NCBI GenBank assembly: GCA_050700835.1
Contig: JBOHDX010000026.1
Coordinates: 1-64,000 of the forward strand
Source of the DNA: JBOHDX01 sp050700835
GTDB lineage: Bacteria; Actinomycetota; Actinomycetes; Propionibacteriales; Nocardioidaceae
DNA: 64,000 nucleotides
Direction of reading: 5' to 3'
The notes below the pieces were generated by a model, which made no database searches, was not told the origin of the DNA, and saw only the letters and a program-made list of their open reading frames with translations. Below, one piece after another: positions 8,473 through 17,242 of the stretch; position 1 is the stretch's first letter, and each line of letters opens with the position of its first letter. Made by a program: the position numbers and the translations under genes.

Positions 8473-10310
8473 CGAGACGTCCCGGTGGCAACTGCGACGA
8501 GCAGCAGCAGCCCGATCACGACCACGGACACGTAGGTCTGGGCGTTGCCGCTCTGCGCTCGCCGCGCCAGCCACGACAGTGCACCGGCGCTGACGCCGAT
8601 CCCGCGCGGGTACGCGTCGACGACGTCGGTGTCCGCGGTCACCGCGATGTCAGCCGCGTACTCCACGGGCCGGACGATCGCCCACCCGATCAGCGTGTCG
8701 ATGCCCAGCGCCCCCGCGAGCACCGGCCGGAGCCGTCCCAACGCCACCGCCGGGTCGATGCCGTCGCCACCGGCGCCTCGCCAGCGCGCCCAGGTGGCGG
8801 CCCCCGCCGCGAGGACGAGGGCGGTGGTGCCGAGAGCGAGCCCGACATCGACGTGGCCGTGGGCGCCCAGCGACAACCACCCCGGACTGAGCACGAGCAC
8901 TCCGAGCAACAGCGATGGGATCGCGAGGATCACCAGCGGCCATCGCATCAGTGCCGACGGTTCGTGCGCGTCCGGACGCTGCGCGCCGAAGAACACCAGC
9001 AGCCAGGCCCGCACCGCATAGGCGCTGGTAAGGGCAACGGTGACCAGACCGGCCACCAGCACCAGCCAGCCGGTCCACGTCGGACCTGGCCCGTCGCCCC
9101 TGGCGGCGGTCAACGCCGAGTCGAGGATGGCGTCCTTGCTGAAGAACCCCGCAGTCGGGACCAGGCCGGCCAACGCTGCGAAGCCGATGGTCATCGTCAC
9201 GAACGTGAGGCGCATCCCATGGCGCAGACCCCCCATGGCGCCCAGCTCTGTCGAACCGACCGCGTGCGCGATGGATCCGGCGGCCAAGAACAGTAGCGCC
9301 TTGAACGCCCCGTGCGAAAGCAGGTGCCACACCGAGGCCGTGTAGCCGCCGACGGCCAGACCGCCGAACATGTACGCCAGCTGGCTGACGGTTGACCACG
9401 CGAGGACCCGCTTCAGGTCGTCCTGGGCCAAGGCGATCGCCGCCGACGCGGTCATCGTGACGGCCGCGATCACCGCGAGCAGGGCGAGCGCACCGCCGCT
9501 GACGAGGAACAGCGGATACAGCCGCGCGATCACGTACACGCCGGCCGCGACCATGGTGGCGGCGTGGATCAGCGCGCTGATCGGCGTCGGTCCCGCCATC
9601 GCGTCCGGCAGCCAGGTGGCGAGCGGGAACTGCGCCGACTTGCCGACGGCAGCCAGCACGATCAGGGCGCACGCGGCACTGACCGCCGAGGCGCCGACGT
9701 GACCGTCGGCGGTCGCCGTGATGACGGCGCCGATCTGGTAGGTGTTGGCCCACTCGCCCAGCACCAGGACCGCCAGCAACAGACCGAGGTCACCGATCAC
9801 GGTCATCAGGAGGGCCTTCAACGCGCCGTCGCGCGCAGCCGCCAGCTCCCAGTGGTGCCCGATCAGCAGATACGAGCAGGCACCCATCACCTCCCAGCCG
9901 ACCAGCAGCAGCCACAGGTTGTCCGCGACCACGACCGTGTCCATCGCACCGACGAACAAGGCCACCAGCGCGGAGTACGACCGCAGTCTCGGATCGCCTT
10001 GCAGATAGGCGATCGAGTACGCCGCGACGAGGGTGCCGACGGTTGTCGAGAGCAGCAGCACGGCCGCGCTGAGCGAGTCCGCGTACAGGGTGAAAGAGAC
10101 GCCGATGGTCTGTGCCGGACCGCCCCAGCTGGTGGACCGCGACGAGTGGTCGCGCAGCACCGGGATCGCGACAGTCAGGGCCAGCAGCCAGGTCAGCGCC
10201 AGGCCAACGGTCGCCGTCCAGGCACCGGCGACCGCGAGGCGCCGGCCGATCAGGATCGTCGCCAGCGCCGACAGGGCCGGGAGAACGATCACCATCGCGA
10301 GCGCGGTCAT
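8469..10310 (-). CDS. nuoL: NADH-quinone oxidoreductase subunit L, cluster 1
   Basis: 613 aa, the distal antiporter-like subunit that carries the long lateral helix. Characteristic blocks are VGWEVMGACSYLLIGHHWE, KSAQFPLATWLPDAM, GPTPISALIHAATMVAAGVY and a C-terminal hydrophobic segment. The start ATG 10310 (MTALAMVIVLP) lies 4 bases inside the 3' end of nuoK; the much longer open frame upstream is not coding. Translational coupling is likely. Confidence 0.92.
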   Translation of the reverse strand: MTALAMVIVLPALSALATILIGRRLAVAGAWTATVGLALTWLLALTVAIPVLRDHSSRSTSWGGPAQTIGVSFTLYADSLSAAVLLLSTTVGTLVAAYSIAYLQGDPRLRSYSALVALFVGAMDTVVVADNLWLLLVGWEVMGACSYLLIGHHWELAAARDGALKALLMTVIGDLGLLLAVLVLGEWANTYQIGAVITATADGHVGASAVSAACALIVLAAVGKSAQFPLATWLPDAMAGPTPISALIHAATMVAAGVYVIARLYPLFLVSGGALALLAVIAAVTMTASAAIALAQDDLKRVLAWSTVSQLAYMFGGLAVGGYTASVWHLLSHGAFKALLFLAAGSIAHAVGSTELGAMGGLRHGMRLTFVTMTIGFAALAGLVPTAGFFSKDAILDSALTAARGDGPGPTWTGWLVLVAGLVTVALTSAYAVRAWLLVFFGAQRPDAHEPSALMRWPLVILAIPSLLLGVLVLSPGWLSLGAHGHVDVGLALGTTALVLAAGAATWARWRGAGGDGIDPAVALGRLRPVLAGALGIDTLIGWAIVRPVEYAADIAVTADTDVVDAYPRGIGVSAGALSWLARRAQSGNAQTYVSVVVIGLLLLVAVATGTSR

Positions 10311-10618
10311 GGGCGGTCGTCCGCCGATCCGAATCGATCGACGTCGACGTGACCATTGGCACGGAACAACGCGAGCACGATGGCGAGCCCGAGGCCGATC
10401 TCCGCGGCGGCGAGGGTGATCACGAACAACGCGAACACCTGTCCGGTCGCGACGAAGTCGCGCAGCCACGCGTCGAACGCGACGAGGTTGACCGTCACGG
10501 CGTTCAGCATCAGCTCGACGCCCATCAGGGCCAGCACGGCGTTGCGCCGGGACAGCACACCGTAGATGCCGATCCCGAACAGCGCGGCGCCCAGGAACAG
10601 CGGCCACAGCAGCGGCAT
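10307..10618 (-). CDS. nuoK: NADH-quinone oxidoreductase subunit K, cluster 1
   Basis: 103 aa with three transmembrane segments. The signature RRNAVLALMGVELMLNAVTV contains the conserved membrane glutamate, and a second acidic site lies in VITLAAAEIGLGLAIVL. It belongs to the proton path next to NuoJ. ATG 10618 forms a TGATG junction with nuoJ. Confidence 0.93.
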   Translation of the reverse strand: MPLLWPLFLGAALFGIGIYGVLSRRNAVLALMGVELMLNAVTVNLVAFDAWLRDFVATGQVFALFVITLAAAEIGLGLAIVLALFRANGHVDVDRFGSADDRP

Positions 10619-11157
10619 CAGCGGCTCCTGCGGGCAGTGGCGGCCGGTTGGTCGGCCAAGGCCCTGGATCGGCGGGACAGCACGATCGCGCCGATCAGTG
10701 CGGCCAGCAGCACCACGCTCAGCACCTCGAACGGCAGCACCCACGTAGTGAAGACCGCCGTCCCGACGTGCTCGCTGGATCCCTGGCCGGAGTTGCCGAC
10801 CGGGATCCGCTGCGTGTGGAAGCCGGCCCACATGACCGCGGCCAGCACGCCGGTCGTCGCGAACCCGGCGACCATCGCCACGGGCTTGTTGCGTGACGTG
10901 GCGGCGGACGGGGCCGTCGGGGCCTGGGTGAGCATCAGACCGAACAGCAGCAGCACCACGATCGCCCCGACATAGATCAGGACCTGTACCCAGGCGACGA
11001 ACTCAGCAGTCATCAGCAGGAAGCAGCCCGCGACCGCACCGAGCGTCACGACCAGCCAGAGCGCGGCGTGCACCATGTGATCGGTGCTGACGACCATGAC
11101 CGCCGACGCGACGGCGACCACCGAGGCCAGTACGAAGACGACTTCGACCGCGCTCAC
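10618..11157 (-). CDS. nuoJ: NADH-quinone oxidoreductase subunit J, cluster 1
   Basis: 179 aa membrane subunit with five predicted helices. It contains ALWLVVTLGAVAGCFLLMTAEF and the NuoJ block QVLIYVGAIVVLLLFGLML. GTG 11157 overlaps the nuoI stop (GTGA). It is much shorter than the cluster 2 copy (263 aa), which has a hydrophilic C-terminal tail. Confidence 0.9.
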   Translation of the reverse strand: MSAVEVVFVLASVVAVASAVMVVSTDHMVHAALWLVVTLGAVAGCFLLMTAEFVAWVQVLIYVGAIVVLLLFGLMLTQAPTAPSAATSRNKPVAMVAGFATTGVLAAVMWAGFHTQRIPVGNSGQGSSEHVGTAVFTTWVLPFEVLSVVLLAALIGAIVLSRRSRALADQPAATARRSR

Positions 11158-11705
11158 GGCTTCCCGTCCTCGCGCTCTGTCCCTTCGGCGCGTCGTGCCG
11201 CCGCCTTCTCGGCGACTGCGATCTCCTTGGCCTTCTCGGCTCTGGGGTCGAGCGCTGGGGGCGGCGGGACCGTCCACATCCAGTCCCGGAGCCGGTCGCT
11301 CTCGTGGGTGAGCTCGCGGATGTCGTACTCGGCGTACTCGAACTCCGGGGACCAGTGCAGGGCGTCGAACGGGCACACCTCGATGCAGATGCTGCAGTAC
11401 ATGCACAACGAGAAGTCGATCGCGAACCGGTCGAGCATGTTGTGGCTGCGCTCACGGCCCCCCTCCGGCGCCGGCGTGACCTCCTTGTGCGAGTCGATGT
11501 AGATGCACCAGGAGGGGCACTCCCTGGCGCACAGCATGCAGACTGTGCAGTTCTCCTCCTGCAAGGCGATAACGCCCCGCGAACGCGGAGGCAGCTCCGG
11601 TTGCACATCCGGGTAGTGCTCGGTGACGGAGCGCCGCATCATGGTGCGCCACGTGACAGCCAGCCCGGTGATCAGGCCGAGCACCCCGCGTCGCCGGTCA
11701 CTCAC
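11154..11705 (-). CDS. nuoI: NADH-quinone oxidoreductase subunit I, cluster 1
   Basis: 183 aa with two complete 4Fe-4S motifs, C53-C56-C59-C63 (CTVCMLCARECP) and C101-C104-C107-C111 (CMYCSICIEVCP). These carry electrons to NuoB. The GTG start at 11705 overlaps the nuoH stop. Because NuoE, F and G are absent from this operon, NuoI would be the first iron-sulfur carrier of the assembled enzyme, a natural docking point for a reduced ferredoxin. That role is inferred. Confidence 0.92.
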   Translation of the reverse strand: MSDRRRGVLGLITGLAVTWRTMMRRSVTEHYPDVQPELPPRSRGVIALQEENCTVCMLCARECPSWCIYIDSHKEVTPAPEGGRERSHNMLDRFAIDFSLCMYCSICIEVCPFDALHWSPEFEYAEYDIRELTHESDRLRDWMWTVPPPPALDPRAEKAKEIAVAEKAAARRAEGTEREDGKP

Positions 11706-12661
11706 GCGATCACCACCGCCACCACCGAGGTCAGGACGAGCTGGCCGAGCACCACGGGGACCAACACCTTCCAGGCGAGGGAGTTGAGCTGGTCCTCGCG
11801 CAGCCGCGGGTACGCCACGCGGGCCCAGATCACGACGAACGCGACGGCGCCGGTCTTGAGCAGCGTCCACAGCCAGCCGAGCTGGTCCGACGCGGGGCCG
11901 TGCCAACCGCCGAGGAACAGCACAGCCGTGAGCGCCGACAGCACCACGATGCCGGCGTACTCGGCGAGGAGGAACATCGCGAACCGGATGCCGCCGTACT
12001 CGGTGTAGGGGCCGAACACCAGCTCGGAGTCGGCCACCGGCATGTCGAACGGAGGGCGCTGCAGCTCGGCGAGCCCGGCCACGAAGAACACCACCATCGC
12101 GGGTGCCTGCCACGCGAGCCACCACCACTGCCAGGCGCCGACGATGCCGACCAGGGACAACGTGCCCGCTGCCATCGCCACGCTCACCGCGGCCAGCACG
12201 AACGGGAGCTCGTAGCTCATCAGCTGCACCGCGACCCGCAGGCCACCGAGCAGGCTGTACTTGTTGGCGCTCGCCCACCCGGCCATCAGGGAGCCGAGGA
12301 CCCCCACGCTCATCACGGCGAGGACGAAGAAGAGGCCGAGGTCGAGGTCTTGGCCGACCAGGCTCGGACCCAGCGGGATTGCCACCAGCACGACGAGATA
12401 GGGCACCAGGGCCACGGCGGGCGCGAGTGAGAACACGGTTCGGTCGGCCGCGGCCGGCACCACGTCCTCCTTCTGGACGAACTTCACGCCGTCGGCGATC
12501 AGCTGCGCCCACCCGTGGAACCGGCCGGCGTACATCGGCCCGACCCGGCTCTGCATGTGCGCCATCGCCTTGTGCTCCGTCTGTCCCACCAGCAGCGGCA
12601 GCACGAGGAACGCCACGAGGACGCAGACCGTCCGCAGCAGCACCTCGAGGACGTCGCTCAC
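11702..12661 (-). CDS. nuoH: NADH-quinone oxidoreductase subunit H, cluster 1
   Basis: 319 aa membrane subunit forming part of the quinone chamber. Typical blocks are MQSRVGPMYAGRFHGWAQLI, DGVKFVQKEDVVP and LQRPPFDMPVADSELVFG. The start is GTG 12661, overlapping the nuoC stop by GTGA. It lacks the 100-residue hydrophilic C-terminal tail of the cluster 2 copy. The normal partner NuoD is not encoded between nuoC and nuoH. Confidence 0.92.
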   Translation of the reverse strand: MSDVLEVLLRTVCVLVAFLVLPLLVGQTEHKAMAHMQSRVGPMYAGRFHGWAQLIADGVKFVQKEDVVPAAADRTVFSLAPAVALVPYLVVLVAIPLGPSLVGQDLDLGLFFVLAVMSVGVLGSLMAGWASANKYSLLGGLRVAVQLMSYELPFVLAAVSVAMAAGTLSLVGIVGAWQWWWLAWQAPAMVVFFVAGLAELQRPPFDMPVADSELVFGPYTEYGGIRFAMFLLAEYAGIVVLSALTAVLFLGGWHGPASDQLGWLWTLLKTGAVAFVVIWARVAYPRLREDQLNSLAWKVLVPVVLGQLVLTSVVAVVIA

Positions 12662-13257
12662 GTCGGCTCCTCGTCGGAGTCGGTGGGGCTCCGAGGACCC
12701 CACTCCTCCGGCTCGGGTACGCCGGGTGGTCGCATCCGGCGGCGGCTCGGGGCGGCTGCCGAGTCGGACTCGCCCGGCTCCTTGGACCCTGGCCACGGCT
12801 TGGCCACCCGCGAGGCGAGCACGAAGTCCTTGCGCAACGGGTGCCCCTCGAACGCGTCCGGCAGCAGCAGCCCGTCGAGCGCCGCTCCTCCGGTGAACTC
12901 GACGCCGAACATCTCGTGGGTCTCCCGCTCATGCCAGGCGGCGCCGCGCCAGACAGGCACGGCGGACTCGACCGTCGGGGCCGAACGTCCCAGCAGCGTG
13001 CGTACGACCAGGTGATCGACGTGACCGGGACGCGGGGCCGCGACGTGGCAGACCAGCCGGAAACCGTCGTCGAGCTCGTCCACCGCCGACAACCAGTCGA
13101 AGAACGTGCAGCCCAGCTCGTCACGAACCGCGAGCAGTGCGGCTCGCCACGCCGCAGCGGGCACGTCGACGCTGAGCGGCCCGAAGCCGGCCTCGGGGGT
13201 GACCTGGTCCCCGGTGGCGGCTCCGACGACCCGGCCAACCTGGTCCGGCCAGGTCAC
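12658..13257 (-). CDS. nuoC: NADH-quinone oxidoreductase subunit C, cluster 1
   Basis: 199 aa of the 30-kDa subunit family. The signature WHERETHEMFGVEF is followed by LLPDAFEGHPLRKDFVLASR. After about residue 150 a Pro/Glu/Ser-rich tail follows. GTG 13257 overlaps the nuoB stop. It ends at NuoC and is not a NuoC-D fusion: there is no 49-kDa sequence downstream, as nuoH starts at once. Confidence 0.9.
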   Translation of the reverse strand: MTWPDQVGRVVGAATGDQVTPEAGFGPLSVDVPAAAWRAALLAVRDELGCTFFDWLSAVDELDDGFRLVCHVAAPRPGHVDHLVVRTLLGRSAPTVESAVPVWRGAAWHERETHEMFGVEFTGGAALDGLLLPDAFEGHPLRKDFVLASRVAKPWPGSKEPGESDSAAAPSRRRMRPPGVPEPEEWGPRSPTDSDEEPT

Positions 13258-13847
13258 GGCAGACCCGGCCGCAGCAGGGGCGCCTGCAACGATGCCGCGG
13301 CGCGCGGCTCCGCGTAGCGCTCGGCGAGCGACTCGCCGGCGATCTTGTCCTGCAGCTTGACGATCCCCTGCAGCAGCGCCTCGGGACGTGGCGGGCAGCC
13401 GGGTACGTACACGTCGACGGGGATGATCTGATCGACACCCTTGGTGACGCAGTAGGAGTCCCAGTAGGGACCGCCGGAGTTGGCGCACGAGCCGAACGAG
13501 ATGACGTACTTGGGTTCGGGCATCTGCTGGTACAGCCGCTTGATCGCGGGCGCCATCTTGTCCGTCACGGTGCCGGACACGACCATCAGGTCGGCCTGCC
13601 GGGGGCCCGGCGCGAACGGGATCACGCCGAGCCGGATGAAGTCGTGCCGCGCCATCGAGCTGGCGATGAACTCGATTGCGCAGCAGGCCAGGCCGAAGTT
13701 GAACACCCACAGCGAGTAGCGGCGGCCCCAGTTGAGCAGGTAGCGCGCCGGTGCGGGCGCCAGGGACGAGCCGGGCCCCAGCGTGGGCGCCGGCAGGTCG
13801 ACCGTGGTCGACGCGGGGTTCGACGCGGGGGGATCGGTCAGGTCCAC
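13254..13847 (-). CDS. nuoB: NADH-quinone oxidoreductase subunit B, cluster 1
   Basis: 197 aa carrying the terminal N2 cluster. All four ligands are present: C55-C56 (LACCAIE), C121 (FGSCANSGG) and C151 (VPGCPPRPE). The first 35 residues are a Pro/Ser-rich extension. GTG 13847 overlaps the nuoA end by 10 bases; GTGs further in are possible starts. The intact N2 ligands argue that this cluster encodes an electron-transferring enzyme and not a bare antiporter. Confidence 0.92.
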   Translation of the reverse strand: MDLTDPPASNPASTTVDLPAPTLGPGSSLAPAPARYLLNWGRRYSLWVFNFGLACCAIEFIASSMARHDFIRLGVIPFAPGPRQADLMVVSGTVTDKMAPAIKRLYQQMPEPKYVISFGSCANSGGPYWDSYCVTKGVDQIIPVDVYVPGCPPRPEALLQGIVKLQDKIAGESLAERYAEPRAAASLQAPLLRPGLP

Positions 13848-14203
13848 GTCAGCACTCCGGTACGCCAGGCGTACAGCAGCCCGATCGCGATGAAACCGAC
13901 GAACACACCCATCTCGACAAGGCTCTGCCACCCCAACGCCACGAACACCGTTGCCCATGGGAAGAGATACACGGCGTCGACGGCGAAGATGACATAGAGG
14001 TAGGCGTAGACGTAGTAGCGCAGATGACTCTGCGCCCAGCCGGTGCCGACCGGGTCGACCCCGCTCTCGTAGGTCAGCAGCTTCTCGGCGGTCGGACGGG
14101 CGGGGCGCATGAACCGGTTGGCCCCGAGCATGCCGGCCGCCAGCGCGGCTCCGGCCAGAAAGACCACGAGCACCGTTGCGTACGACGCGAGGTAGCCGTG
14201 CAT
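13838..14203 (-). CDS. nuoA: NADH-quinone oxidoreductase subunit A, cluster 1
   Basis: 121 aa, three membrane helices. It has the conserved acidic block YESGVDPVGTGWAQSHLRYY and AVDAVYLFPWATVFV. It is the first gene of the ten-gene operon. ATG 14203 lies 6 bases after a TAGACT box, suggesting a leaderless transcript. An inverted repeat of a neighbouring element begins about 100 bases upstream. Confidence 0.92.
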   Translation of the reverse strand: MHGYLASYATVLVVFLAGAALAAGMLGANRFMRPARPTAEKLLTYESGVDPVGTGWAQSHLRYYVYAYLYVIFAVDAVYLFPWATVFVALGWQSLVEMGVFVGFIAIGLLYAWRTGVLTWT

Positions 14204-14209
14204 CCCGCC

Positions 14210-14215
14210 AGTCTA
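14210..14215 (-). promoter_or_regulatory. -10 box of nuo cluster 1, leaderless start
   Basis: TAGACT (reading minus) is followed by six bases and then the ATG of nuoA. This puts the expected transcription start on the start codon, and there is no Shine-Dalgarno sequence. No good -35 was found 17 bases upstream. Confidence 0.45.
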
Positions 14216-14300
14216 GGGATTGCCGCCTCCCCTGCGCCCTTCCCACCGGCGACCGGACATCGCGCCGTCGCCGACCCTGCAGTCGACCGCCCGCCCACCC

Positions 14301-14362
14301 CGCAATTGGCGCGCTGTGGCTGTCGCCGGGACCGGATCTCAGCCGTTTCACGCCAATCGCGA
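14301..14362 (+). repeat. Left inverted repeat of the 14.3-15.3 kb unit
   Basis: The core is 14301-14323. The repeat is itself hairpin-like: CGCAATTGGCG at its outer end pairs imperfectly with CGCCAATCGCG at 14352-14362. Flanking sequence outside 14301 has no similarity to the other side, which marks the boundary. Confidence 0.6.
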
Positions 14363-15122
14363 AGGGAACGGGACCCCGTAACGATGGAGCCGCGCGTCCA
14401 GAAGGGCGCGGCCGGCCACCGACAGCGAGGACGGGCCGACGAGTTGGGTCCAGTCCCCCAGCCAACCGCGCCGGGCTGCGTACCCCGAGGCGCGCTCCGC
14501 GTAGCGCACGATCAACTCTGGAGAGCCAAGGATCTCGGATTTGATATAGCCGAACCGTTCCCACTCGATCCTGGCGAGCGCCTTCTCCCTGCCCAGGTCG
14601 CGCGCGTGCGCCTGGCCGGTCCGGTGCACTGCCCCGTCGTACTCGTGGAGCCGTCGGCTCCCGGCCACCCGCAGATCACCCCGGCGACGAACGCCCCCTC
14701 GCAGTCCCGAACGACGAACTGAGGTTCAACGGCAATGCCCGCGACGACGTGCAGCAGGCGAAGGATGGTCTCCCACGCCGACTCGCTCCGGCCGTCGACG
14801 AGCGTGAGCGCCGATCGCAACCGAGGTGCGCCGCGTTGCCTCGACCGGATGGAACGCGCGATCGCATCGATCGTGCTGTCCCGGGAGTGCAGCGCCGCAT
14901 CGATCGCGACCACCAGGTCCAGCAGCTGCAGATCCTCCGCGAGCTGCCCAATCGTGTGTGCGGAAGCCAGGCAGCGGGTACGTCCGGCAGACCGCCCGCC
15001 GGTGCGTAAACCCCATGTGTGGGTCGCACCCAGGCCGGGCCCCTTAGTCGGCCGCGGGTGAGCCCACGCGCGGCAGCATCCTTGAACAGCAACGGTTGGG
15101 TCACCCAGGCACGTTGGGTCAC
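14348..15122 (-). pseudogene. Broken AbiEi/DUF559-type gene (nuclease-like domain)
   Basis: Three consecutive frames together give one protein. The N-terminal part (AWVTQPLLFKDAAARGLTRG, THGVYAPAGGLPDV) resembles the winged-helix start of AbiEi-type antitoxins. The middle part (IGQLAEDLQLLDLVVAIDAA) continues it. The C-terminal part (RRLHEYDGAVHRTGQAHARD, LAREKALARIEWERF-like) has the E-Y-D-G...H...RD signature of DUF559/Vsr-like proteins. Frame changes fall near 14975 and 14680. GTG 15122 is the likely original start. This domain family is common in Actinobacteria; function is unproven and includes abortive infection and nuclease-like proteins. A sequencing error is possible but needs two independent indels. 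Confidence 0.7.
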
Positions 15123-15199
15123 GACGGCGTCGCGCGGGGCGACTCGCTCCAGGCTGTGGACACCGCGCCTGGCGCCCCGCGCCCGTACCCCGACCGCGG

Positions 15200-15257
15200 A
15201 ATCGGTGTGAAAAGGCGCCACCACGTCGCCGAACACAGCCACATGGCGCCAATTGCG
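15200..15257 (-). repeat. Right inverted repeat of the 14.3-15.3 kb unit
   Basis: The core is 15235-15257, the reverse complement of the left core with two mismatches. Weaker matching extends to about 15200. It lies 90 bases upstream of the korA start. Confidence 0.6.
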
Positions 15258-15346
15258 GAAGGATCTTCGGTGACGGACATCTCCCTCGGCAAGGTGCACG
15301 GAGATCTAGCATGGGAGACGCGTTGTTCTTCGAGGAGAGGCCCCGC

Positions 15347-17242
15347 GTGAGCAAGCAGGTCCAGCAGCTCGACCGGGTGATCATCCGGTTCGCCGGCGAC
15401 TCCGGCGACGGCATGCAGTTGACCGGTGACCGGTTCACCCAGGAGACCGCTGCGTTCGGCAACGACTTGTCGACGCTGCCGAACTTCCCCGCCGAGATTC
15501 GGGCACCCGCGGGCACGCTGCCCGGGGTGTCGAGCTTCCAGCTGCACTTCGCCGATCACGACATCCTGACCCCCGGCGATGCTCCCGACGTGCTCGTCGC
15601 GATGAACCCGGCGGCGTTGCGCGCCAACGTCGGCGACCTGGCCGCCGGCGCGTCGATCATCGTCGACTCCCACGACTTCTCGTCGCGCAACCTCCTCAAG
15701 GCCGGCTACGCCGCGGACCCTCTGGCCGACGGCAGCCTCGAGCAGTTCAACCTGCACACCGTCGACCTGACGAGCCTCACCATCGAGGCCGTCAAGGAGT
15801 TCGGGCTCAGCCGCAAGGACGCGGGTCGTGCCAAGAACATGTTCGCGCTCGGTCTGCTGAGCTGGATGTACGGCCGCCCGACCGAGCCAACGGTTGAGTT
15901 CCTCAGCCAACGATTCGCCGGCCACCCCGACATCCGGGACGCCAATATCACCGCGTTCAACACCGGCTGGAACTTCGGCGAGACGACCGAGGCGTTCGCC
16001 GTGTCGTACGAAGTGAAGCCCGCGACCATGGCACCCGGCCGCTACCGCAACATCACCGGAAACCTCGCGCTTGCCTACGGCATCGTCGCGGCCGGCAGGC
16101 GTTCCGGGCTGCCTGTGTTCCTGGGGTCCTACCCGATCACGCCGGCCAGCGACATCCTGCACGAGCTCTCCAAGCACAAGCACTTCGGCGTGACGACGTT
16201 CCAGGCGGAGGACGAGATCGCCGGGGTCGGCGCGGCGTTGGGCGCGGCGTTCGGCGGCTCGCTCGGAGTCACCACGACGTCGGGCCCCGGGGTGGCGCTC
16301 AAGAGCGAGACGATCGGCCTCGCCGCGATGCTCGAGTTGCCGCTTCTGATCTGCGACATCCAGCGCGGCGGCCCGTCCACGGGACTGCCCACCAAGACCG
16401 AGCAGGCTGACCTTTTGCAGGCGATGTTCGGGCGCAATGGCGAGGCGCCGGTGGCCATCGTCGCCCCGCTGTCCCCGGCCGACTGCTTCGACGCTGCCCT
16501 GGAGGCGGCGCGGATCGCCATCACCTACCGCACCCCGGTCATGCTGCTGTCCGACGGCTATCTCGCCAACGGGTCCGAGCCGTGGCACCTGCCCGATGTG
16601 GACGATCTGGCGCAGATCGACCCCGGCTTCGCGACCGGCCCCAACCACACCGGCGACGACGGCACCACGGCGTTCCTGCCGTACCAACGGGATCCGGACA
16701 CCTTTGCCCGGCCCTGGGCCCCACCCGGGGTCGCGGGGCTCGAGCACCGGATCGGTGGCCTCGAGAAGGCCGACCGGACCGGCAACATCTCCTACGACCC
16801 CACCAACCACGACCTGATGGTCCGGCTGAGGCAGGGCAAGATCGACAGCATCGCCGCCTCGATCCCGCCACTCGAGGTCGACGACCCCGACGGGGACGCC
16901 CGGGTCCTTGTCCTGGGCTGGGGCTCGACGTACGGTCCGATCGGTGCGGCGGTACGCCGCGTGCGCACCGCCGGGACGCCGGTTGCCCAGGCTCATCTGC
17001 GTCACCTGAACCCCTTCCCGTCCGATCTCGGCGATGTGCTCGCACGATATGACCGGGTGCTGGTGCCGGAGATGAACCTCGGGTACGGCTTCGGTGGGCA
17101 GCTCGCGATGCTCCTGCGGGCGCGCTACCTCGTCGATGCCATCGGTTACCACAAGATCCGTGGCCTGCCGTTCCAGGCGTCCGAGTTGGCGGAGGCGATC
17201 CGAACGGTCGCCGCGGGCCGAGCATTGGAGGAGCTGACATGA
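15347..17242 (+). CDS. korA: 2-oxoglutarate:ferredoxin oxidoreductase, alpha (gamma-alpha fused) subunit
   Basis: 631 aa. The N-terminal gamma domain contains VIIRFAGDSGDGMQLTGDRF, and the pyrimidine-binding domain contains GSYPITPASDILHEL and FQAEDEIAGVGAALGAAFGG. A C-terminal transketolase-like region includes VLGWGSTYGPIGAA. With KorB it converts 2-oxoglutarate and CoA to succinyl-CoA, reducing ferredoxin, without a lipoyl complex. GTG 15347 is preferred because GAGGAGAGG lies 6 bases before it; an upstream ATG at 15311 is possible. No ferredoxin (delta) subunit is fused or adjacent, so a separate ferredoxin carries the electrons. It is divergent from nuo cluster 1 and overlaps korB by 4 bases. 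Confidence 0.93.
   Translation: MSKQVQQLDRVIIRFAGDSGDGMQLTGDRFTQETAAFGNDLSTLPNFPAEIRAPAGTLPGVSSFQLHFADHDILTPGDAPDVLVAMNPAALRANVGDLAAGASIIVDSHDFSSRNLLKAGYAADPLADGSLEQFNLHTVDLTSLTIEAVKEFGLSRKDAGRAKNMFALGLLSWMYGRPTEPTVEFLSQRFAGHPDIRDANITAFNTGWNFGETTEAFAVSYEVKPATMAPGRYRNITGNLALAYGIVAAGRRSGLPVFLGSYPITPASDILHELSKHKHFGVTTFQAEDEIAGVGAALGAAFGGSLGVTTTSGPGVALKSETIGLAAMLELPLLICDIQRGGPSTGLPTKTEQADLLQAMFGRNGEAPVAIVAPLSPADCFDAALEAARIAITYRTPVMLLSDGYLANGSEPWHLPDVDDLAQIDPGFATGPNHTGDDGTTAFLPYQRDPDTFARPWAPPGVAGLEHRIGGLEKADRTGNISYDPTNHDLMVRLRQGKIDSIAASIPPLEVDDPDGDARVLVLGWGSTYGPIGAAVRRVRTAGTPVAQAHLRHLNPFPSDLGDVLARYDRVLVPEMNLGYGFGGQLAMLLRARYLVDAIGYHKIRGLPFQASELAEAIRTVAAGRALEELT

Larger units (their letters stand above)
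14301..15257. mobile_element. Inverted-repeat-bracketed unit with DUF559-like pseudogene
   Basis: Outer inverted repeats are at 14301-14323 and 15235-15257 (21 of 23 bases match; both start CGCAATTGGCGC at the outer end and end TGTGGCTGT). Similarity continues inward: a TTTCAC word lies 45-46 bases from each outer end (14346-14351; 15206-15211 reversed). The 957-bp interval holds one frameshifted gene and no transposase. The inner end of the left repeat encodes the last residues of that gene. No target duplication is evident. Confidence 0.55.

Noticed and set aside
12658..13257. NuoC-D fusion in cluster 1
   Set aside because: The protein ends after the 30-kDa domain and a Pro/Glu-rich tail; no 49-kDa sequence exists before nuoH.
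15119..17152. 677-codon open frame on the minus strand
   Set aside because: It is antisense to korA; no recognisable family.
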